From Xenopus tropicalis (Eukaryota; Chordata; Amphibia; Anura; Pipidae), in NCBI RefSeq assembly GCF_000004195.4, contig NC_030677.2:67170222-67234221 (forward strand): DNA of 64,000 bases, read 5' to 3'. The translations under genes were made by a program, and so were the position numbers. A model generated the notes under the pieces. It saw only the letters and a program-made list of their open reading frames with translations, had not been told where the DNA came from and searched no databases. Below, one piece after another: positions 58,501 to 64,000 of this stretch (positions are counted from its first letter, which is position 1; every line of letters starts with the position of its first letter).

Positions 58501-60665
58501 TAGCACTGCAGATGGTAATAAAATTAGCTTTTATTGTGCCTTGCTGTTGGCTTGTTGTCCACAAAACCCTGGCACAGCAAACCACCCATCCAGAAAAGTA
58601 ACCAGAAAACTTCAGTTCAGAAAACTGCAATTCTTTCAAAAATAACACCTGTTGTGACGAATATAATTTGGCAGAAGGAGCTTGAATTATTATATGACTG
58701 GTCCCATGAGCATCTTACTTTGCAACTTCCCTTCAGATAATGCCATATAAGTAAGTTTGCTGTGCAATAATATCCTTAAATCCTGTTATAAAGTTAATGT
58801 ACAATTACAACCACCCAGCATGGTGCCTGGTCTGATTTTCCTAAAGTTACAGTGACCTGTATTTCTTGCATTCTGCTATTTACTTACTTTGCACTTACTT
58901 TACACAATCAATTCAGAAAACTGAACATATTCTATATATAAGCTATTCTGGACAGGGTTTTCTGGCCTGCCATGGTGCCTTGGAATCTTTCAGCAGACCC
59001 CACTGTAGAAAAATTCCTTCCAACCCTTATTTGATCTGGTCTAAGGAGCATTTGAACCCAAGAAAGGGTTAGCTATCTACCCCAACCCCATTTTTTAACC
59101 ACAATATTAACCGTTTGGAAAAGTTAGTAGACAGGAGCCAGGTGATACAAGAATGGTAAGGAGAAACAAGCTAACCTGATGAGCTGCTCATATATTGTGC
59201 TGCTGTTCATAACATAATAGACACGTTTTTTACCTACCTACTTGTAACTTCAGCCCTAGCCATGCCCCTATTTTCGTTTAGTAAAATTATTATCAATATA
59301 CAATTTTTCACAATCCCAAATTCCATTTCATACTTCCTCAGTTTTACTGTACATAGAGGTCCCTTTCTATTGAGCACATCACTCACCTTGCCAAACCTGC
59401 CTCGGCCAAGAATCGAGTGGAACTCATAGTTGGTAATAATGTGTTCCGGTAGACGCTCAGCTTGAATGGGCTGTCTCTCCTGGCTTCTTCTTTCTTCTGG
59501 GAGAAAAGGAATCTTATTAACAGCACATTCAGCAAATAACCACCAGTACCACAAGCAACTGAAATGTAAAGTCTCGTTCTATGGTTGGATTACTTGGCCA
59601 GTTTTTCTACACTCTTATCTACACTATTTATTGTTTGAAGATGGTTGGTTTTTATCGTTTGTTTTCTCATCTGCAGTTTAGAATGATAGCATAACTAAGG
59701 TACCAAGTAAAAACAAAGTCTACATATCATTGCTATTTTCACTCAATTTTACACTATTAAAGTGCATGCAAGGGCCATGGGGGGTGGTGTGTATAGATAC
59801 AAATGTTTAGGTCAAAAAATTATATTCCAAATGGTGTTTATATATACTGTATACAGTGAAACCTCAATTTTACATACTCTGATTTTTGCTATTCCTGCAT
59901 TTTACAACAGGTGTTTGTGGCCCCACCATTACTTAATGCATAATACATTTCCCTAATTTTGCATTTTCCTGGATTTTACACCATTTTTTCTGGTCCCTTG
60001 AAAAATGGGTTAACTTTTTAGAGTTAAACATTTTTTTTTTTTTACAGTAATGTAAATCGGAGGTGGGACAGTATGTTGTGAAAAAGTCCAAAGTTTTCTT
60101 GTGATTTTATTTTAACACCCCTGAGCAGAGGTTTGAATAAGCGACTGAAAATTAAATAATAAATGCTATGAACACAAAATAATAAAAATAAAACATAACA
60201 TAATTAAATTGTAGCCTTACACAGCCTAATACATAGGTTTGTTATTTCTGGTAATGTATCATTCAGAAGGTATAGCAGAGGAGAGAGCTGCTGGTAGCAA
60301 GGACAAATGCTCCTTCTACCCATTTACTAAAGTGTCCCTGTTTTGATTATCTTATCCTCCTAAGTCCCATTTTAATAAAATTTAGATTTTCAGATCAAAT
60401 TTTCCCATATGGTTTGTTTTTCTTGATAAAAACAAAATAGATGGGACCCACATTGCCCCTGTCTAATGGCACAGGTTGCATAAATGATACTATATGTCAA
60501 CCCTTGTTCTGCAACTGTTTCATAAATCAATAATAATAAACATTTGCTTTCTGGCTGAGTACCTGTTCTTTCCTGGCTGTCCAGAAGTTTCATCTTCTTC
60601 CTCTTAATCTCTTCTTCCATAGTTGTCTCTTGTTGTCTTCTTCTCTTCTTGGAGACAGACTCCAT
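51476..60665 (-). CDS. PKC delta/theta-like catalytic-only Ser/Thr kinase, copy D (9 exons, 370 aa)
   Basis: Coding exons (plus coordinates): 60563-60665, 59387-59496, 58195-58362, 57632-57723, 57235-57297, 56116-56254, 54453-54644, 53429-53557, 51476-51592. It has the same architecture as copies B and C. Relative to B the N-terminus has Arg6 to Lys, Thr16 to Met and Arg21 to Lys, all preserving the basic/acidic pattern, and exon 9 has Cys347 to Gly. The remaining exons give the same protein, with silent changes such as GAC/GAT in exon 3 and AAC/AAT in exon 7. Exon 1 has the best donor of the three (CAG before GTACTC). Intron 8 is longer because a hairpin MITE sits 79 bases upstream of the exon 9 acceptor. 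Confidence 0.88.
51672..52118. mobile_element. Complete GGGGCTGATTTACT hairpin MITE in intron 8 of copy D
   Basis: A 447-bp near-perfect hairpin: GGGGCTGATTTACTAACCCA on the left, GGGGCTGATTTACTTACCCA reading inward from the right. Arms are rich in TTTTTCGTA / TACGAAAAA, and the axis is near 51893. Units B and C lack it. About 90 bp of extra unrelated sequence follows (52119-52207) before similarity to the other units resumes. Open frames on both strands are artefacts. Confidence 0.85.
55504..55530. repeat. (TA)n microsatellite, kinase intron 6, unit D
   Basis: About 27 bp of AT alternation at the position of the unit B and C arrays. Confidence 0.9.
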
Positions 60666-61668
60666 GTTTGGGGTGGAGAATATGCTTAAAAGCACTTTCC
60701 TCCACCTGGAATACCTGCAGAAAAAAATGCTTTTGTTGGGGGATCCCAAAAAAGCGCTCTCGAACTCTCCGAAAATCCAAATCGCACCGAAATCTCTCTC
60801 AAATCGCACCAGCAAAGAAAAGCACTGAGTCTCTCATAAGAAGCTCAACCGCTCTGAAATGACCAGTATTGGTAGGGTCCAACTGTCACTTTGCCAGTCA
60901 CAGCTTTCTGTGTGTATAACAAGGCTGCCATGACAGCAGCCCAGACCAAAATCAGTAGGAGACTGAGAGTATGTGATAAGCATGTAGTATGTGAATTTAG
61001 AAACCAAATGTAACAAAAGATCCATACACATATTCTAAACTATCCCTATGCCAGAAATGTAAATAGCTTTATTTCAAATGCACTGTATTCTGCAACATAG
61101 AGATCTTGGCATTAGCATTGCTGAATCAGGTCATGTGCCGTTAAATTGTCATATAAGAAACTCAATAACCAGATAAATATATGTGTAATGCAATAATAAT
61201 ACACTGGTATTTGGTCATTTAAAAATCACTAGTTGAAGATCCTCTCAACATGTTCTGTAAGACATTGATGAGTCACCTATTTTTTAGCAGAAACCACTTT
61301 TAAAGGAATAATATTTGCTCCAGTACAATTGCAAATAAACTGTCACTAAAATAAAAATGTCCTGCACAGTCCTCTCATGTCTTTTCTGCAATAACTGCAT
61401 CACAGAAAAAAACAGAGCAAACCAGGAGAAACATTGCATAGAGATGACCCATAACTCCTTCTGTCCAAGCTTGGTTCCTGATATAGGAAATGGTCTGGGA
61501 TTAAGGCACTGACATGGGGATGCAACTGGCCTTCCCTGTGTTAGGGCCAGGAACATTATCACCAAGCCCCTTTTTTTAAGTTTTAAAGGGGTTGTATGAT
61601 GGGGACCCATTCTATATCAGTTACAGACACTAAGAAACTAGATCATGTTCATGGTTATGATAAATATA
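60666..61668. other. 5' end and upstream flank of kinase unit D
   Basis: CpG-containing leader (about 60715-60867) followed by the AT-rich upstream flank shared with units B and C. No separate gene seen. Confidence 0.5.
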
Positions 61669-62002
61669 CAGGTATGGGATCCGTTATCCGGAAACCCGAT
61701 ATCCAGAAAGCTCCGAATTACGGAAAGCCTGTCTCCCATTGACTCCATTTTAATCAAATAATTCAGATTTTTAAAATTGATTTCCTTTTTCTCTGTAAAA
61801 ATAAAACAGTACCTTGTACTTGATCCCAACTAAGTTATAATGAATCCTTATTGGATGCAAAATAATATATTTTATATTGGGTTTAATTAATGTTTTATTG
61901 ATTTTTTAGTAGACTTAAGGTATGAAGATCCAAATTACGGAAAGACCCCTTATCCAGAATACCCTTGGTCCCGAGCATTCTGGATAATGGGTCCTATACC
62001 TG
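61669..62002. mobile_element. Complete CAGGTATGGG-type MITE (TA target), unit D
   Basis: Inverted ends CAGGTATGGGATCCGTTATC and, on the other strand, CAGGTATAGGACCCATTATC, with TA on both sides. Unit C keeps the empty site at 42300-42306, while unit B has a truncated copy at 25582. The ends are those of a very abundant Xenopus MITE. Confidence 0.85.
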
Positions 62003-63433
62003 TAGTACTTTTTTTGTGCATCACTGTGCTCCTTAAAAGCATAAAAGTTGATCTTTCTGTGCCAATAAAAGGCTTTATTCGTTTTATTTTTCATATCTCT
62101 AGGAAGCTTTATTATTTTCCACATTTGAATGTAGCCAAGTGACCTGGAGCACACATTTGCTCTGATAAGAAAATCTTATCCAAAACTAAACACTGATCTA
62201 CAGTGGCCAAACCATCACCAAAAAAATGCTTGCATGGATTTTTAGAGCAAAATACAATTTGGATTACCTGAAGGCTACTAAAAACATTTAAACATTACAT
62301 AAGACCTATATTATTTGTTGCCACCAATATGGATTTATGCAATTAATTAGGATCAAGAAAAAGGTGCTGTTTAATTATTACTGAGAAAAAGAAAATAATT
62401 TTAAAAATGTGGTATCTGCTTATAACGGACTCTAAGGGGTAGATTCAGTTTGGGCAATAATAATGGAAACTATCTAAAAGCTACCGAACTTCTTCTTATT
62501 TAAGAGTGGGGTTTCCTTTATAATTGCTCAATCCAAACTTTTGTGATATTTCTATAATTTGATCATAGATTAATGTAACCTGACCTTGCCGTTCCTTCTC
62601 CCTTTTCCTATTCTTACCTTTTTTTCTACCTTTTTTCTATTTGCTATTCATATGCTATATAAGTGTATGACTGATTTTTGTTTAAACTTGTTTTTCATAA
62701 GGAAAAATAAAAACATTTTAAAAATGCTGCATTATTTTCCTTCTGAAGCACAGATGTTTTTAAAAGAAATCTTTTCCCATATATAACTAACTACTGACCT
62801 TAACATAATGGCGAGTAGGTTGTTGTGTACCATTTTTGCTTAAGTCCCCAGGGCCCACTTATTATAAAAAATAGTTATATTGTACTGAACAGAAGTCCTC
62901 TTGTAGGGTGCGCCAATCCTAGTAGTTTAGAACTAGGCAGAGCAAGAACACCTTTTAATTGTTTGTTCCTAGGAATCTATGCAGTCAGAAATAACAAGTT
63001 TTTACCATTTTTTGAGTTTGAGGTTTTTTTTTTTTATAATTAAGTGCACATGCAAATTTTAATAAATAGGGATCTAATAATCAGCGACATGTATGAGAAA
63101 GTAGTTGATTGAGCCTATGGATTCTCCTAATGACTCTGAGCTCAGTGGTGCTTGTAACATCTGCACCTGGCACATCTGGAATGAAGGTAAAAATGACCTT
63201 TTCCTATTGGAAATAAATGAACTAAAATCACTCACATTTTTTGCATAATTTTATTCATGTTGTGCTTTCTTTTTAAAGTTGCAAAAGCAAATGGTGGTAC
63301 ATATGATGAGTTGAGGTTAAAGACACAAACATTCATGTATTTAGATAACAATAGCTGTATAATCCACTTTGTTTTCATTCTATCCTCTGTGTTGTGAGGT
63401 TGAAAAGGTTGGCAGGTCTTTAAACGTTAGTGA
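62003..63433. other. Spacer beyond unit D, no gene seen
   Basis: Matches the C/D spacer at 42.3-43.84 kb, minus the 215-bp insertion and with a short extra segment at about 62720-62840 that resembles the flank at 10.9-11.0 kb. Confidence 0.5.
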
Positions 63434-63781
63434 TTAAAGCTGGCCATACACGTGGCGATCTGACGATGTTTTGTGCGACCATCGGTCGCACGAAACATCG
63501 TCAGATGTGCCACACACCATTCAGGGCTGAATCGGCAGGTAAGGAGGTAGAAACAAAAGGATTTCTACCTCCTTCTGCCGATTCAGCTCTGAAGGGAGAT
63601 TTTGATCAGGCGCCTTCTATGGCGCCCGATCAAAATTTTCCAACTGGTCCGATCGGCGAGTCGGCCGATATCAGCAGCTTCCTGCGATATCGGTCGACCC
63701 ACCGACATACCATACACGCACCGAATATCGTACGAAACGAGGTTTCGTACAATATTATCGGTGCATGTATGGCCACCTTAA
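63434..63781. mobile_element. TTAA-flanked palindromic MITE (GGCCATACACG ends), unit D
   Basis: Paralogous to 43845-44192 with the same hairpins and TTAA ends (63434-63437 and 63778-63781). The open frame across it is an artefact. Confidence 0.8.
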
Positions 63782-64000
63782 ACCAGGTCCTTTATCTTCC
63801 TGTTTGAGTGGTGAACTTTATGTACACAGCACAATTCATGGACGACCAAACCAAGCAGGCCTTTACCCTACAGAGGCATCCAAAGCACCAACATACGTGG
63901 TAGTGCAGTACTTATTGATTGCCTCTTATTGCACCGTAGTGCCACTTTTCACCATCACTCCATGGAGAATAAGATGAAATTGATACAATGGGGAAACAAA
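63782..64000 (-). pseudogene. Start of a further kinase-unit scrap, cut by the window edge
   Basis: Same sequence as 44193-44410, which leads into the kinase intron-2 relic. The array therefore probably continues to the right of the window. Confidence 0.6.

Noticed and set aside
60390..60815. 141-codon frame reading through exon 1 of copy D
   Set aside because: It is exon 1 plus read-through into both flanking introns; real coding is 60563-60665, bounded by splice signals.
1..64000. CRISPR arrays, operons, tRNA or rRNA genes
   Set aside because: No direct-repeat/spacer pattern, no bacterial gene organisation and no cloverleaf or rRNA-like stretch was seen.

Overview
The window looks like frog nuclear DNA, most likely Xenopus. 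It is AT-rich and intron-rich, and it is packed with hairpin MITEs of types common in Xenopus: TTAA-flanked elements with TTAAAGGRR-like ends, and elements starting CAGGTATGGGATCC, GGGGCTGATTTACTAA or GGGTGCACC. It also holds CR1-type LINE remnants and a full-length Tc1 transposon. I see no bacterial or viral genome features. The species call rests on recognising repeat families, not on a search.

The main content is a head-to-tail array on the minus strand of a compact AGC-family protein kinase gene. Its catalytic domain is closest to PKC delta/theta, and it has no C1 or C2 regulatory domain. Three copies can be spliced by eye into complete open frames with GT-AG introns: copy B (15879-24568), copy C (32622-41333) and copy D (51476-60665). 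Each has nine coding exons with the same phases and encodes a predicted 370-residue protein. The three proteins differ at only a few residues. Introns and flanks are also nearly identical, so the array arose by recent tandem duplication or is kept uniform by gene conversion. A fourth copy (A, about 3900-10230) is a decayed pseudogene that keeps exons 2, 7, 8 and part of 9. Exons 3-6 are gone, and that place now holds a MITE with a 52-bp minisatellite and the Tc1 element. A further scrap of kinase intron 2 lies at about 44.28-44.77 kb, and the same sequence restarts at the right edge, so the array probably continues beyond the window.

Layout: 1-670, a MADF-domain exon beside a Harbinger-like transposon end; 670-3890, repeats and unassigned sequence; 3.9-10.3 kb, kinase pseudogene A with Tc1 (7596-9201); 10.3-25.8 kb, unit B; 25.8-26.4 kb, a rearranged junction made of pieces of three MITEs; 26.4-44.8 kb, unit C; 44.8-63.8 kb, unit D; 63.8-64 kb, start of a further unit. 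Units differ by dated insertions: T2-type MITE in C and D only, a hairpin MITE in intron 8 of D only, a CAGGTATGGG element in D (truncated in B, empty site in C), and a 215-bp insertion with target duplication in C only.

The predicted kinase keeps the catalytic Lys, Glu, HRD and DFG residues. It lacks the activation-loop Thr that PDK1 phosphorylates in PKCs (Gly instead), and it has a highly charged, NLS-like N-terminus. This is the most interesting biology in the window: a lineage-specific array of catalytic-only, PKC-like kinases with a non-canonical activation segment.
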